Origin: Niabella yanshanensis
GTDB taxonomy: Bacteria; Bacteroidota; Bacteroidia; Chitinophagales; Chitinophagaceae
Direction of reading: 5' to 3'
Assembly (NCBI RefSeq): GCF_034424215.1
Contig: NZ_CP139960.1
Location: forward strand, 3,844,001 to 3,908,000
Length of the DNA: 64,000 nt
Shown: one piece after another, positions 25,748 through 34,920 of the stretch
How positions within the stretch are numbered: position 1 is the first letter of the stretch
How the letters are laid out: each line of letters starts with the position of its first letter
The notes under the pieces: generated by a model
Database searches by the model: none
What the model was told of the DNA's origin: nothing
What the model saw: only the letters and a program-made list of their open reading frames with translations
Made by a program: the position numbers and the translations under genes

Positions 25748-27010
25748 TTATACAACAATCAGTTGATCTCTTTCGGGTCCGTTTGATATAAAATCTACAT
25801 TCACTCCAAGGTAGTTATTGATAAAAGCAATATAGGATTTTGCCTTTTCGGGTAGCGCTGCAAAGTCTTTTACCTTCGTTATATCTGTATTCCAGCCCTC
25901 AAATTTTTCAAGAACCGGAACATAATGATCCAGGTCTAAACGCAGGGGAATTTCGGTGAGTTCTTTTCCTTCCTTGCTGTATGCGGTGCAAACCTGTAAT
26001 TCCTCAAAGCTATCCAGTACATCCGCTTTGGTCATTACAATTTTGGTAACACCGTTGATCATGCAGGCAAAATTTAATGCCACCAGGTCAATCCATCCGC
26101 AACGGCGCGGTCTTCCTGTGGTGGCTCCGTATTCATTGCCTACATCACGTAATTTTTGTCCGTCAGCGTTTTCCAGCTCAGTGGGGAAGGGCCCGCTACC
26201 CACACGGGTGCAATAGGCCTTGGTAATACCAATTACCTCTTTGATATGTTGAGGTGCGATACCTAAACCGCTGCAAACACCTGCGGAAATAGTATTAGAT
26301 GAAGTCACAAAAGGGAATGTACCGAAATCAATATCGAGCATGCTTCCCTGTGCACCTTCTGCCAGTATTTTTTTACCCTCTTGTAAAAGCTTATTAATGA
26401 AGTATTCGCCGTTAACAATGTTCAGTTCTTTTAAAAAATCTACTGCTTCGAAAAACTCTTTCTCATCGCCACTGATGTCTTCAGTGAAATGATAAGTATT
26501 GATCATTACCTGGTGCTTTTGGCGTAACTGTTCGTAAAGCTCCTGGAAATTGTCCTGCAGCAAATCACCTACGCGCAAAGCATTACGGCCTGTTTTATCC
26601 ATATAAGCCGGGCCGATACCTTTAAGTGTTGACCCGATTTTGCTTTTCCCCTTTGCCTGCTCGGACGCTTTATCCAAAGCCCTGTGAGTAGGAATAATAA
26701 TATTCGTGCGCTCCGAGATAAAGAGATTTTTTTTCAGATCAATACCAAACTCTGCTACTTTTTCGCATTCTTTTTTAAGTGTAATGGGGTCTAATACAAC
26801 ACCATTACCAATGATGTTGATTTTTCCTTCGTGAAAAATACCTGATGGTATTTGGTGCAAAACCAGCTTTTTGCCATCCTTGTATAAAGTGTGACCAGCA
26901 TTAGGGCCACCCTGGAACCGGGCTATAACATCATAATCCTTCGCGAAATAATCCACAATTTTGCCTTTCCCCTCATCGCCCCACTGTAGCCCTAAAATTA
27001 CATCTACCAT
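25748..27010 (-). CDS. purA: Adenylosuccinate synthetase
   Basis: 420 residues, catalysing IMP + Asp + GTP to adenylosuccinate in AMP synthesis. GTP/IMP loop GDEGKGK at 11-17, the GPNAGHT motif (catalytic His in the conserved Asn-Ala-Gly-His), the IMP-binding GSTLKGIGPAYMDKTGR segment, and the late signature GTTTGRPRRCGWIDL in the slightly variant form ATTGRPRRCGWIDL. Length is the family norm. A -7 box lies 34 bp upstream. Confidence 0.97.
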   Translation of the reverse strand: MVDVILGLQWGDEGKGKIVDYFAKDYDVIARFQGGPNAGHTLYKDGKKLVLHQIPSGIFHEGKINIIGNGVVLDPITLKKECEKVAEFGIDLKKNLFISERTNIIIPTHRALDKASEQAKGKSKIGSTLKGIGPAYMDKTGRNALRVGDLLQDNFQELYEQLRQKHQVMINTYHFTEDISGDEKEFFEAVDFLKELNIVNGEYFINKLLQEGKKILAEGAQGSMLDIDFGTFPFVTSSNTISAGVCSGLGIAPQHIKEVIGITKAYCTRVGSGPFPTELENADGQKLRDVGNEYGATTGRPRRCGWIDLVALNFACMINGVTKIVMTKADVLDSFEELQVCTAYSKEGKELTEIPLRLDLDHYVPVLEKFEGWNTDITKVKDFAALPEKAKSYIAFINNYLGVNVDFISNGPERDQLIVV

Positions 27011-27043
27011 CTATTGTATTTTTTGGTTTTAAAAATTGAAGTG

Positions 27044-27051
27044 CAAAAATA
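27044..27051 (-). promoter_or_regulatory. Promoter -7 box of purA (TATTTTTG)
   Basis: Reverse-strand TATTTTTGCACT matches TAnnTTTG, 33 bp before the purA start codon. Confidence 0.6.
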
Positions 27052-27149
27052 AGGGTTCGGATTACGAAAAAAGAAAATCAGATTAAGTGTTGAAAAATAT
27101 ATAAAAATGATGCGGCGCAGCGAGGAAAAAGCACGCATTTGTATATAAA

Positions 27150-27189
27150 TAGTTATTTTGGCTGATGATTATTAAATATTTCCAGCCAA
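27150..27189 (-). terminator. Weak terminator candidate after the RelA/SpoT gene
   Basis: Reverse strand TTGGCTG...CAGCCAA (7-bp stem, 18-nt loop) followed by AATAACTATTTA. The U tract is poor, so this is tentative. Confidence 0.35.
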
Positions 27190-27195
27190 TAATTA

Positions 27196-29442
27196 TTATT
27201 TGGGCAAATCTTCGGTGTCGAAACGCTCTACCGATTCAATTCCTCCAACTTCCAGTAACCTGTTTACCAGTACGTCTAGTTCTTCCTTGTCGTGCACAAA
27301 GACTTTGATATTGCCTTCAAATACGCCTTCTGTGGCTTCAATGGTCAAGGCTGCAATATTAATTTTCAGCTCCCCTGAGATCAGATTGGTAATCTTACTT
27401 ACCATTCCTACGTCGTCAATACCTATAATTCTGACACCGGTAAGGAACGATATTTCTTTATTTTTAGCCCATTTTGTTTTTACAATGCGGTGTCCATAAT
27501 TAGCCATCAATTTGGCTGCATTGGGACAGTTGGTCCGGTGTATGGTAAGACCTTTCCCTGTTGTGACAAAACCAAATACGTCGTCGCCCGGTATAGGTTT
27601 GCAGCAATTAGCCAGGTTGTACATGATTTTGTCGCTGCTTTCACCAAAAATAATCAGCTCCGCATCTTTGGGACTATGAGCGGGCGCCGTGTGAGGAATA
27701 TCGGGTTTTACCTCAGTAATTTTTACAGGCTGCGGAGCTTCCAGCCGGTCGCCAAATACTTTAAAGTCTTTTAACTCCTTTAAGTCGATATTTTTGATTG
27801 CTATCTGGTAAAACAGCTCCAGGTTGGACTGTAGTTTATAAAACTGGGCGATGGCTTCAATATTGCCCTGGTACATAGTTACACCCAGGCCTTCCAGCTT
27901 TCGTTGTAAAGTGTATTTACCTTCGTCAGCAACTTTTTTCTTTTCCTCCTTCAGGGCTTCTTTAACCTTGTTCTTGGCCTTGGCGGTTACCACGAATTTC
28001 AGCCAGTCTTCCGAAGGGTTTTGTTTATTGCTGGTAATAATTTCAATCTGGTCTCCACTGCTCAATTTATGGCTGATGGGTACCAGCTTGTGATTCACCT
28101 TGGCGCCAATTGTTTTAGCCCCGATAGCGGAGTGAATGGCAAAGGCAAAGTCCAGGGCGCTGCTGCCTGCCGGTAACATTTTGATATCACTCTTGGGCGT
28201 ATAAACATAAATCTCCTCGGTAAGGAAGCTTGTTTTAAAATCCTGCAGGAAGTTAACGCTGTCCAGGTCTTCATTATTAAGCGACTCCCTGATTTGCTGA
28301 AACCATTTATCAAAGCGGTTTTCATTGGCAGTACCTTCCTTGTATTTCCAATGCGCTGCGAGGCCTTTCTCCGCTATTTCGTTCATGCGTTTGGTACGTA
28401 TCTGCACTTCAACCCATTTACCCCTGGGGCCCATCACAGTGGTGTGCAGCGCCTCATAACCATTGGCTTTAGGGTTACTTACCCAATCGCGCAGGCGCTC
28501 TATGGAAGGGGTGTATTCATCTGTGATTAATGAATAAACCTTCCAGCACTCCTCTTTTTCTTTTTCCTGCGAGCTATCCAATATGATACGGATCGCAAAC
28601 AGGTCGTACACCTCTTCAAAGGACACCTGCTTTTTTTTCATCTTATTCCAGATGGAGTGGATGTTTTTGGGCCGGCCGTATATTTCGAAATTAAAGTGAT
28701 TTTTTTCAAGCTTTTCCCGGATGGGTTTAATAAACTCATTAATATACCGGGTGCGTTCTCTTCTTGATTCAGCCAATCTCCTGGCGATATCTTTATAGAT
28801 ATCCGGTTCCAGGTATTTCATCGCGAGGTCCTCAAATTCCGTTTTAACACCATACAAACCCATCCGGTGAGCTAGTGGCGCAAATATGTAAACCGTTTCC
28901 GAGGAAATTTTAAGCTGCTTTTCCCGCTTCATGCTATCCATTGTACGCATGTTGTTGAGGCGATCAGCCAGCTTAATTAAGATAACACGTGGATCATCTG
29001 TAAGTGTTAACAGGATCTTTTTAAAATTATCAGCCTGCTGGGAGGTGGTTGTGTCAATAACGTTTGAAATTTTTGTCAGTCCGTCAACGATTCGTGAAAT
29101 CTCCGAGCCAAATTCTTTTTCAATATCCTGCAGGGTGACGTCTGTGTCTTCTACCGTATCGTGCAGCAGGGCACAAATGGTTGAACGCACACCCAGCCCA
29201 ATTTCCTCCACGCAAATTTTTGCTACTGCAATGGGATGTAAAATATAAGGCTCGCCACTTTTACGCCGCATGCTGCTGTGCGCTTCTGCGGCCATTTCAA
29301 AAGCACGGCGTATTAAATCTTTATCTCCCGGTTTTAGCTTATCCTTCAAAAGCCGCAGTAATGAGCGGTATTCCCGCACAATCAGCTTTTTTTCTTCCTC
29401 TTCGTTTAAATTGTATTTAGGCTTTTGCTCTATTGTCTTCAT
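27196..29442 (-). CDS. Bifunctional (p)ppGpp synthetase/hydrolase (RelA/SpoT homologue)
   Basis: 748-residue long RSH. HD hydrolase domain with H94-D95 and E98-D99 (LLHDTVEDT); synthetase domain with YEALHTTVMGPRGKWVEVQIRT; TGS domain (EIYVYTPKSDIKMLPAGSSALDFAF); a zinc-finger/helical part with the CCKPIPGDD and HRTNCPN pattern; C-terminal ACT domain ending ESVERFDTEDL. Both catalytic halves look intact, so it should make and degrade the alarmone. It is the only gene on its transcript. Confidence 0.95.
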   Translation of the reverse strand: MKTIEQKPKYNLNEEEEKKLIVREYRSLLRLLKDKLKPGDKDLIRRAFEMAAEAHSSMRRKSGEPYILHPIAVAKICVEEIGLGVRSTICALLHDTVEDTDVTLQDIEKEFGSEISRIVDGLTKISNVIDTTTSQQADNFKKILLTLTDDPRVILIKLADRLNNMRTMDSMKREKQLKISSETVYIFAPLAHRMGLYGVKTEFEDLAMKYLEPDIYKDIARRLAESRRERTRYINEFIKPIREKLEKNHFNFEIYGRPKNIHSIWNKMKKKQVSFEEVYDLFAIRIILDSSQEKEKEECWKVYSLITDEYTPSIERLRDWVSNPKANGYEALHTTVMGPRGKWVEVQIRTKRMNEIAEKGLAAHWKYKEGTANENRFDKWFQQIRESLNNEDLDSVNFLQDFKTSFLTEEIYVYTPKSDIKMLPAGSSALDFAFAIHSAIGAKTIGAKVNHKLVPISHKLSSGDQIEIITSNKQNPSEDWLKFVVTAKAKNKVKEALKEEKKKVADEGKYTLQRKLEGLGVTMYQGNIEAIAQFYKLQSNLELFYQIAIKNIDLKELKDFKVFGDRLEAPQPVKITEVKPDIPHTAPAHSPKDAELIIFGESSDKIMYNLANCCKPIPGDDVFGFVTTGKGLTIHRTNCPNAAKLMANYGHRIVKTKWAKNKEISFLTGVRIIGIDDVGMVSKITNLISGELKINIAALTIEATEGVFEGNIKVFVHDKEELDVLVNRLLEVGGIESVERFDTEDLPK

Positions 29443-29656
29443 TGTCTGTCTCCTGCGTCTGTTCTTTGTATATGCTTCTAATATGCGCTGTAGCGGCTTT
29501 TATAACTGTAATATATAAAAATATAACAATTTTATAGCAAGAAAGATGTTGGATGAAAGGCAAACGCCTGAATCGGAAAACAAAGATGATCGGTCGCCTT
29601 GCAGTCCAGCTTATGCCTCAAAGTTCAGCGAAAATTTGATGCGGCCAATTAAAAAA

Positions 29657-29686
29657 TTGCAATATTAAATAAAAGCCGTACTTTTG
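29657..29686 (+). promoter_or_regulatory. Promoter of tRNA-Leu (-33 TTG, -7 TACTTTTG)
   Basis: TTGC at 29657 and TACTTTTG at 29679-29686 are separated by 19 bp, the best full match to the Bacteroidota promoter in the window. It starts transcription about 35 nt before the tRNA; the leader holds a CCGATA-AAA-TATCGG hairpin. Confidence 0.75.
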
Positions 29687-29725
29687 CTGCCCTTCCGATA
29701 AAATATCGGAGGTAAATGTTCTTTT

Positions 29726-29807
29726 CCGGATGTGGTGAAATTGGTAGACACGTCAGACTTAGGATCTGATGCCGCAAGGTGTGGGGGTTCGAGTCCCTTC
29801 ATCCGGA
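29726..29807 (+). tRNA. tRNA-Leu (anticodon UAG)
   Basis: Cloverleaf fitted by eye: acceptor CCGGATG/CATCCGG with discriminator A at 29807; D arm with GTG/CAC stem; anticodon stem TCAGA/TCTGA with loop CTTAGGA, giving anticodon TAG; a long class II variable arm (about TGCCGCAAGGTGT); T loop TTCGAGT. CCA is not encoded. The long variable arm confirms tRNA-Leu, reading CUA and related codons. Confidence 0.95.
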
Positions 29808-29839
29808 CTTTATAAATGTTTAAGTTTTTAGGTTAAAAA

Positions 29840-29862
29840 GCCCGCCTGACCGGTCGGGCAGG
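29840..29862. repeat. GC-rich palindromic repeat after tRNA-Leu
   Basis: GCCCG...CGGGC enclosing the palindromic core GACCGGTC (29848-29855), flanked by A/T-rich sequence. On either strand it folds into a stem and on the reverse strand is followed by UUUUU. It may be a transcription end signal for the tRNA or a copy of a dispersed palindromic repeat; only one copy is in the window. Confidence 0.5.
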
Positions 29863-29912
29863 TTTAAAGTTATTAACCTTAAACCTTGGACTTTTTAATT
29901 TTAAACATACTC

Positions 29913-31310
29913 ATGGCTACAATTACAAAAGAACCGATAGGCCAGTTACACGAAAAGATCAGTGTAAAAATTGATAAGGCCGATTATTTCCCCTCTTTCG
30001 AAAAATCCCTTAAAGAATATAGCAAGAAAGCCAGCATACAAGGCTTCAGACCTGGTAAGGTTCCTGCTGGTTTGATCAAAAAAATGTACGGTCCTTCTCT
30101 ATTTACCGACGAAGTATTGAAGTCGGTTGATAAAGAACTGATTAACCACCTGCAGGCGGAGAAAGCTGAGATCTTTGCACAACCGCTTCCCATGGAGATG
30201 GATGTTCCTGCATTTGATCTCAATAATCCGGGTGAGTATACTTTTAATTTTGAAATAGGACTGAAACCTGAGTTCGAATTAGCTGATTTAGCCAAGGCCG
30301 ATATTACCGGCTACAATATTGATATTACTGATGAGATGATTAATGAAGAAGTGGAAAGGCTTCAGAATCGTTATGGTAATATGACCGATAAGGAAGCTGT
30401 AGACGGCGCTAATAATGTGCTCAACGTAACTTTTGAAGAGGTGGATGCCTCAGGCAACCCTGTTGAAGGTGGTGTTAAAAAAGACAACTCTTTATTGTTG
30501 AGCTATTTTGCTGAATCCATTCAAAAGGAACTGAACGGTAAAAAAGCCGGCGATAGCATTACTGTAGTGTTGGGCAGTGCATTTGAAGATAAAGAATTAG
30601 AATTCATCGCTTCTGACTTAGGTTTAAGCAAGGATAATGAAGCCGACAGGAATAAGACTTTTAAACTTGATATTACAAAAGTTTCTGAGCTTGAAAAAAG
30701 AGCGTTAGACGAAGAATTCTTTAATCAGCTTTTCCCCGAAGGAGATGTGAAAACTGAGGAAGAGTTCCTTGCTAAAGTAAAAGATCAGATCTATGCCTAC
30801 TGGGCTTCTCAAAGCCGCAACCAGGTACAGGACCAGATCTTCCACAAATTAGTAGAAAATACTACCATCGAATTTCCTGAAGCATTTTTACGCAAATGGC
30901 TGGTAACACAAAATGCGCAGGAGCAGGAAGGTCAGCCTGCCAAAACAGAAGAGCAGATCGACCAGGAAATGCCTGGTTTCCTGAGCCAGTTAAAATGGAC
31001 CCTGATCTCTGAAAAAATAATGAAAGATCAGAAGATCGATGTAAAGCAAGATGAATTAAGAGCTTTTGCACAGGCTCAATTATTCAGCTACATGGGCGGT
31101 ATGATGCCCAACGATACCGAACAGCCCTGGGTTAACGATTATATCGACAGGATGATGAAGGATCGTAAGTATGTAGAAGATGCTTATAATCGTATCCAGT
31201 CGCAGAAAGTATTCGAATGGGCAGAAACACAGATCAAGCCTGCCGCCAAACAAATCAGTGCAGAAGATTTCTCTAAAATGGTAAACGAGCATCAACACGC
31301 TCACCATTAA
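29913..31310 (+). CDS. tig: Trigger factor
   Basis: 465-residue ribosome-bound chaperone. N-terminal ribosome-binding domain contains the FRPGKVP signature (QGFRPGKVPAGLIKKMYG), followed by a peptidyl-prolyl isomerase-like region (about 150-240) that is divergent and a long helical C-terminal domain, ending in a His-rich tail (HQHAHH). The ATG at 29913 (MATITKEP) is preferred to one nine codons upstream because trigger factors start at this strand. The clp genes lie about 2 kb downstream on the same strand, echoing the tig-clpP-clpX order of other bacteria. Confidence 0.93.
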   Translation: MATITKEPIGQLHEKISVKIDKADYFPSFEKSLKEYSKKASIQGFRPGKVPAGLIKKMYGPSLFTDEVLKSVDKELINHLQAEKAEIFAQPLPMEMDVPAFDLNNPGEYTFNFEIGLKPEFELADLAKADITGYNIDITDEMINEEVERLQNRYGNMTDKEAVDGANNVLNVTFEEVDASGNPVEGGVKKDNSLLLSYFAESIQKELNGKKAGDSITVVLGSAFEDKELEFIASDLGLSKDNEADRNKTFKLDITKVSELEKRALDEEFFNQLFPEGDVKTEEEFLAKVKDQIYAYWASQSRNQVQDQIFHKLVENTTIEFPEAFLRKWLVTQNAQEQEGQPAKTEEQIDQEMPGFLSQLKWTLISEKIMKDQKIDVKQDELRAFAQAQLFSYMGGMMPNDTEQPWVNDYIDRMMKDRKYVEDAYNRIQSQKVFEWAETQIKPAAKQISAEDFSKMVNEHQHAHH

Positions 31311-31333
31311 CAGGGATACTAAAATAATAGAGG

Positions 31334-31358
31334 AAAGGCGCTTTTAGGCGCCTTTTTT
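31334..31358 (+). terminator. Terminator of tig (bidirectional form)
   Basis: AAGGCGC-TTTTAG-GCGCCTT stem followed by TTTTT, 24 bp after the tig stop. It overlaps the last codons of the convergent phosphatase gene (stop at 31344). Confidence 0.85.
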
Positions 31359-32369
31359 CATATAGGTCAGACCAATGCTTTCAGAATGTTTCAACGCCTC
31401 ACTGCTGTGTAAAAAGTAGCAAACGGGTATATCCCGGCCTGAAATCTGATCGAGCTCAGCTGTCACTACCTGCTTTCTTTGTTTGCCCACACACCGTATA
31501 TACACACCCGAAATAAGCTCAGGAAAGTTTTTTACCAATGAACTATATATATAAGGATCATGTTGAGAATCGTCCCCCAGTAAAATAAAACGTTGCGTGG
31601 GGTAGGCTTCGAGAATCCTTACAATTCGGGCAAATTTACTGGCGTGATTTTTTTGCCCGCTTTTAAGAATCTTGGACAAATTTTGAATTTGATTCAGCAA
31701 ACAAATACCATCAGGCAATTCGTTCTTTTCAATAAACTTTTTGATAAAATCATATAAATTCCACTCGCTGCTGCTTACGTAAAAGAAAGGGTTGGGCTTA
31801 TCGGCGGTTGTCTGAGCCAGTTGTAAGGCCTGGTAATGTTTTACTACACCATCAAATGGCTTGCGGCTGTAGGCATTGCGGGTCAGCAGTAATTTCAGGC
31901 GCTTCAAAATTGACTCCGAGTGAGATATTAAAAAGGTATCATCTATGTCTGAAATAAAAGCAAACTGATTAACTTCTGGTATTACAATATGAGAAGTCGC
32001 TGTGTCCAGCAGCTTCCGGTCGTTTTTACTTATTAATGCAACATCTACGGTGTAGTCACCTGGCTCCAGGGGTTTATCGTTTGGTAAATCAATAACAAAA
32101 AAACCATCGGCTTCAGTATGGGTTTCGGATACTTTTCCTTGCCAGTTCACCTGGATCCAGGCATCTGGCATTGTTTTTATCATAAATGTTTTGAGGAGTG
32201 CAAGGGTGTTGTGAAAAAAGCCGTTTCTGTAAATTTCCCGTGGCGAGGCCGATTGTGTTAAAGCATGACCCATCAACGTACAGTGGGTGCCGTTGCCGAA
32301 ACCTTCGTAAACTTTGAGATGCGGCTTTTTGATGAGGTGTAGTTTTTTATTTAAGGATTTTTTTAACAC
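31344..32369 (-). CDS. App1-type phosphatase domain protein (DUF2183)
   Basis: 341 residues. A beta-rich N-terminal part (LKVYEGFGNG, TMPDAWIQVNWQGKV, GDYTVDVAL) leads into the HAD-like catalytic DIDDT at 141-145, then VSSSEWNLYDF and a late ILLGDDSQHDPYIY acidic motif, all typical of the App1 phosphatase family (yeast App1 is a phosphatidate phosphatase). The start is GTG at 32369, since an in-frame stop lies just before it and the next ATG would remove conserved residues. Faces a diacylglycerol-kinase-like gene 13 bp away. Confidence 0.88.
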   Translation of the reverse strand: MLKKSLNKKLHLIKKPHLKVYEGFGNGTHCTLMGHALTQSASPREIYRNGFFHNTLALLKTFMIKTMPDAWIQVNWQGKVSETHTEADGFFVIDLPNDKPLEPGDYTVDVALISKNDRKLLDTATSHIVIPEVNQFAFISDIDDTFLISHSESILKRLKLLLTRNAYSRKPFDGVVKHYQALQLAQTTADKPNPFFYVSSSEWNLYDFIKKFIEKNELPDGICLLNQIQNLSKILKSGQKNHASKFARIVRILEAYPTQRFILLGDDSQHDPYIYSSLVKNFPELISGVYIRCVGKQRKQVVTAELDQISGRDIPVCYFLHSSEALKHSESIGLTYMKKGA

Positions 32370-32382
32370 TTACTGATATTTT

Positions 32383-33252
32383 ATGCCGGACAAAATCTTA
32401 TTTGTAGTAAACAAAACATCGGGTGAAAACAATAACAACTGGCAGGCCGGTATTGAGTCTTATTTTAAAGGGAAAGAGGCGACAATTGATTTTTATCACC
32501 TTCCCGATCCCGTTGATTGTGATTCACTTGACCAGTACATAAAAGATGCCAAAGCAAAGAAGGTAGTGGCAGTTGGGGGAGATGGAACCATTTCACTTGT
32601 TGCGAAGTCTGTTACGGGCACTTCCATGATTTTGGGTGTTGTTCCGGCTGGTTCGGCCAATGGAATGGCCAAAGAACTGATGATCCCGGCAAAGCTGGAA
32701 GATGCGCTGCAAATAATAGAAGGAGGAAGGCAAACGTCGATGGATACCATTTTGCTGAATGATAAGCACCTGTGCCTGCACTTAAGTGATGTGGGCATAA
32801 ACGCACAGCTCATTAAAAATTTCGAAGACGGCGATACCCGCGGAAAGTTAGGCTATTTCAAAGTGGCCTGGAAAACACTGGTGCGCCGGCAGGCGCTGGA
32901 GGTGACCATCAAAAATGAAGACAAAAGTTTTTGCAGGAAAGCAATAATGGTTGTAATAGCGAATGCCGGGAAATATGGTACCGGTGCTGTCATTAATCCT
33001 GAAGGAGAAATAGACGACGGACTATTCGAAATCGTAGTTGTCAAACGCCTGACTTTATGGGGTTTTTTGAAAATAATGCTTTCGCTGGGCTTTGATCATA
33101 AGAATATCGAGATTTACCAGACACGATCGGTAGATATACTGGCAAAACACCGCGCGCATTTCCAGGTAGACGGAGAATACATTGGTAAAGTGGATAAAAT
33201 AACTGCCATCATACAGCCCGGAAATATACAGATCATGTTGCCGGAAGCCTGA
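32383..33252 (+). CDS. Diacylglycerol/lipid kinase family protein (DagK_cat)
   Basis: 289 residues. N-terminal VNKTSG start, nucleotide loop GGDGT at 65-69, and PAGSANG at 89-94 define the DagK/YegS catalytic domain; the C-terminal beta domain contains GTGAVINPEGEIDDGLFEIVVV and a final FQVDGEYIG strand. Substrate may be diacylglycerol, a sphingoid base or another lipid. Divergent from the App1-type phosphatase gene with only 13 bp between the two start codons. Confidence 0.9.
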   Translation: MPDKILFVVNKTSGENNNNWQAGIESYFKGKEATIDFYHLPDPVDCDSLDQYIKDAKAKKVVAVGGDGTISLVAKSVTGTSMILGVVPAGSANGMAKELMIPAKLEDALQIIEGGRQTSMDTILLNDKHLCLHLSDVGINAQLIKNFEDGDTRGKLGYFKVAWKTLVRRQALEVTIKNEDKSFCRKAIMVVIANAGKYGTGAVINPEGEIDDGLFEIVVVKRLTLWGFLKIMLSLGFDHKNIEIYQTRSVDILAKHRAHFQVDGEYIGKVDKITAIIQPGNIQIMLPEA

Positions 33253-33415
33253 CCCGGCGCTTTGAAGAACTACTGCCCAATTGGCTAATAAAATATTCCG
33301 CGTTCAGTCAACATGTCACAGTTTTTTGTGTTTTTGTAAATGGATAGATATTTGATCGCATGCATTTGTACATTTTTCATTCTTAGGGTTTAAACCGAAT
33401 GGAAAATTTTCTGTA

Positions 33416-33423
33416 CGTTTACT
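33416..33423 (+). promoter_or_regulatory. Possible promoter of the clpP-clpP operon (TACGTTTA)
   Basis: TACGTTTA differs from TAnnTTTG only in the last base and lies 21 bp before the first clpP ATG. Tentative. Confidence 0.3.
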
Positions 33424-33444
33424 AATAATCAATTTTAGAGACTT

Positions 33445-34125
33445 ATGACCTTTAATTCAGAATTTGAAAAATACGCCGTAAAGCACAAGGGCATTTCAAG
33501 TAATACCCTTCATAGCTACGGTAATCACCTGGTTACAGCGCTGACGCCTAATATTATAGAAGAGCGTCCTATGAATGTAGCTGTAATGGATGTATACAGC
33601 CGTCTAATGATGGATCGCATCATATTCCTGGGTTACCCTGTAACCGACGAGGTAGCCAATATTATCACCGCCCAGTTATTGTTCCTGGACAGTACCGACC
33701 GTGTACGCGATATCAATATGTATATTAATAGCCCGGGGGGTAGTGTTTATGCGGGATTAGGTGTTTATGATACCATGCAATATGTATCTCCTGATGTGGC
33801 TACAATTTGTATCGGTATGGCGGCTTCTATGGCCTGCGTTTTACTCGGCGCGGGTACGCAGGGTAAACGTGCTGCTTTAAAGCATTCACGTATTATGATG
33901 CACCAGCCCAGCGGCGCCATTGGTGGTCAGGCAAGCGATATCGAAATCACTGTGAATGAAATTCGTAAACTTAAAAACGAACTTTACGAAATCGTAAACG
34001 ATCATACCGGCAAACCCATTGAGCAAATCGAAAGAGATTTTGAACGCGATAAATGGATGACGGCTCCTGAAGCGAAAGAATACGGTTTGATCGACGAGGT
34101 TTTATTACTTAATAAAAAGAAATAA
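33445..34125 (+). CDS. clpP: ATP-dependent Clp protease proteolytic subunit (first copy)
   Basis: 226 residues. Catalytic triad present: Ser128 in GMAASMA, His153 in MMHQP, Asp198 in ERDFERD; the oligomerisation/handle region and NSPGGSVYAGLGVYDTM are standard. The usual G after AASM is A here, a conservative change. The N-terminus (about 45 residues before the core) is longer than in E. coli and may be a propeptide. Followed after 7 bp by a second clpP and then by clpX. Confidence 0.96.
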   Translation: MTFNSEFEKYAVKHKGISSNTLHSYGNHLVTALTPNIIEERPMNVAVMDVYSRLMMDRIIFLGYPVTDEVANIITAQLLFLDSTDRVRDINMYINSPGGSVYAGLGVYDTMQYVSPDVATICIGMAASMACVLLGAGTQGKRAALKHSRIMMHQPSGAIGGQASDIEITVNEIRKLKNELYEIVNDHTGKPIEQIERDFERDKWMTAPEAKEYGLIDEVLLLNKKK

Positions 34126-34132
34126 CTATATC

Positions 34133-34789
34133 ATGAACTTTTCAAATATATATAACAATAAATGGGCGCGGCCTATTATAAGCGATGATGAGGGCGAAGA
34201 GGAAGAGCCTAAGGAACCGCAGGATAAGCGCGATGACCTGATGATGCTGAACAAGCGCCTGGAGCAAATGTTCTTTGATAAAAGAGCGGTGTATTTGTGG
34301 GGTGTTGTGGATGATAAAAGCGCACGGGAGGTGACCACGAAATTATTATTGCTGGAAGCTGATAAGCCGGGAACACCCATCAATTTTTACATCAACAGCC
34401 CCGGCGGTGTTGTTACCAGCGGTATGGTTATTTATGACACTATGAAAATGATCACCAGCCCGGTGCATACGATTTGTATGGGCCTGGCAGCATCAATGGG
34501 AAGCATATTGCTAAGCGGGGGTGAAAAAGGTAATCGATATATTTACCCTCATGGTGAAGTAATGATTCATCAGCCGTCTTTGGGAGGCTATATCCGCGGC
34601 GTAAGCTCCGACCTGGAGATACAAGCTAAACAAACACAGCGGGTTAAACATATTGGCGCCAAAATTCTTGCGGAAAATTGTGGTAAAACCATCGATGAGA
34701 TCATGCGCGATTTTGACCGTGATTACTGGATGGATGCAGAAGAAGCGATTAAATATGGCATCGCGGACAAAATAGTAGAAAAATTATAA
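34133..34789 (+). CDS. clpP: ATP-dependent Clp protease proteolytic subunit (second copy)
   Basis: 218 residues, clearly diverged from the first copy. Triad Ser121 (GLAASMG), His146 (MIHQP), Asp193 (MRDFDRD) is intact, so it should be active. The N-terminal extension is strongly acidic (DDEGEEEEPKEPQDKRDD, residues 18-35), absent from the first copy. It follows by 7 bp, so both subunits are made together and could form mixed tetradecamers. A terminator after it ends the operon before clpX. Confidence 0.95.
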   Translation: MNFSNIYNNKWARPIISDDEGEEEEPKEPQDKRDDLMMLNKRLEQMFFDKRAVYLWGVVDDKSAREVTTKLLLLEADKPGTPINFYINSPGGVVTSGMVIYDTMKMITSPVHTICMGLAASMGSILLSGGEKGNRYIYPHGEVMIHQPSLGGYIRGVSSDLEIQAKQTQRVKHIGAKILAENCGKTIDEIMRDFDRDYWMDAEEAIKYGIADKIVEKL

Positions 34790-34890
34790 GTTTTATAACA
34801 GCTGTTGGAAGATTATTTTGGTTTATCTTATTGAAATTTAATATTTTATATAATTTTACAGGTGAATCTTCAACAAATGAATACTTTTTA

Positions 34891-34920
34891 AAAAAGCCAC
34901 TTGTTACAAGTGGTTTTTTT
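34891..34920 (+). terminator. Terminator of the clpP pair
   Basis: Perfect hairpin CCACTTG-TTA-CAAGTGG (34897-34913) flanked by A6 and T7, so it works in both directions. Its T run ends in the first base of the clpX -7 box. Confidence 0.85.
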
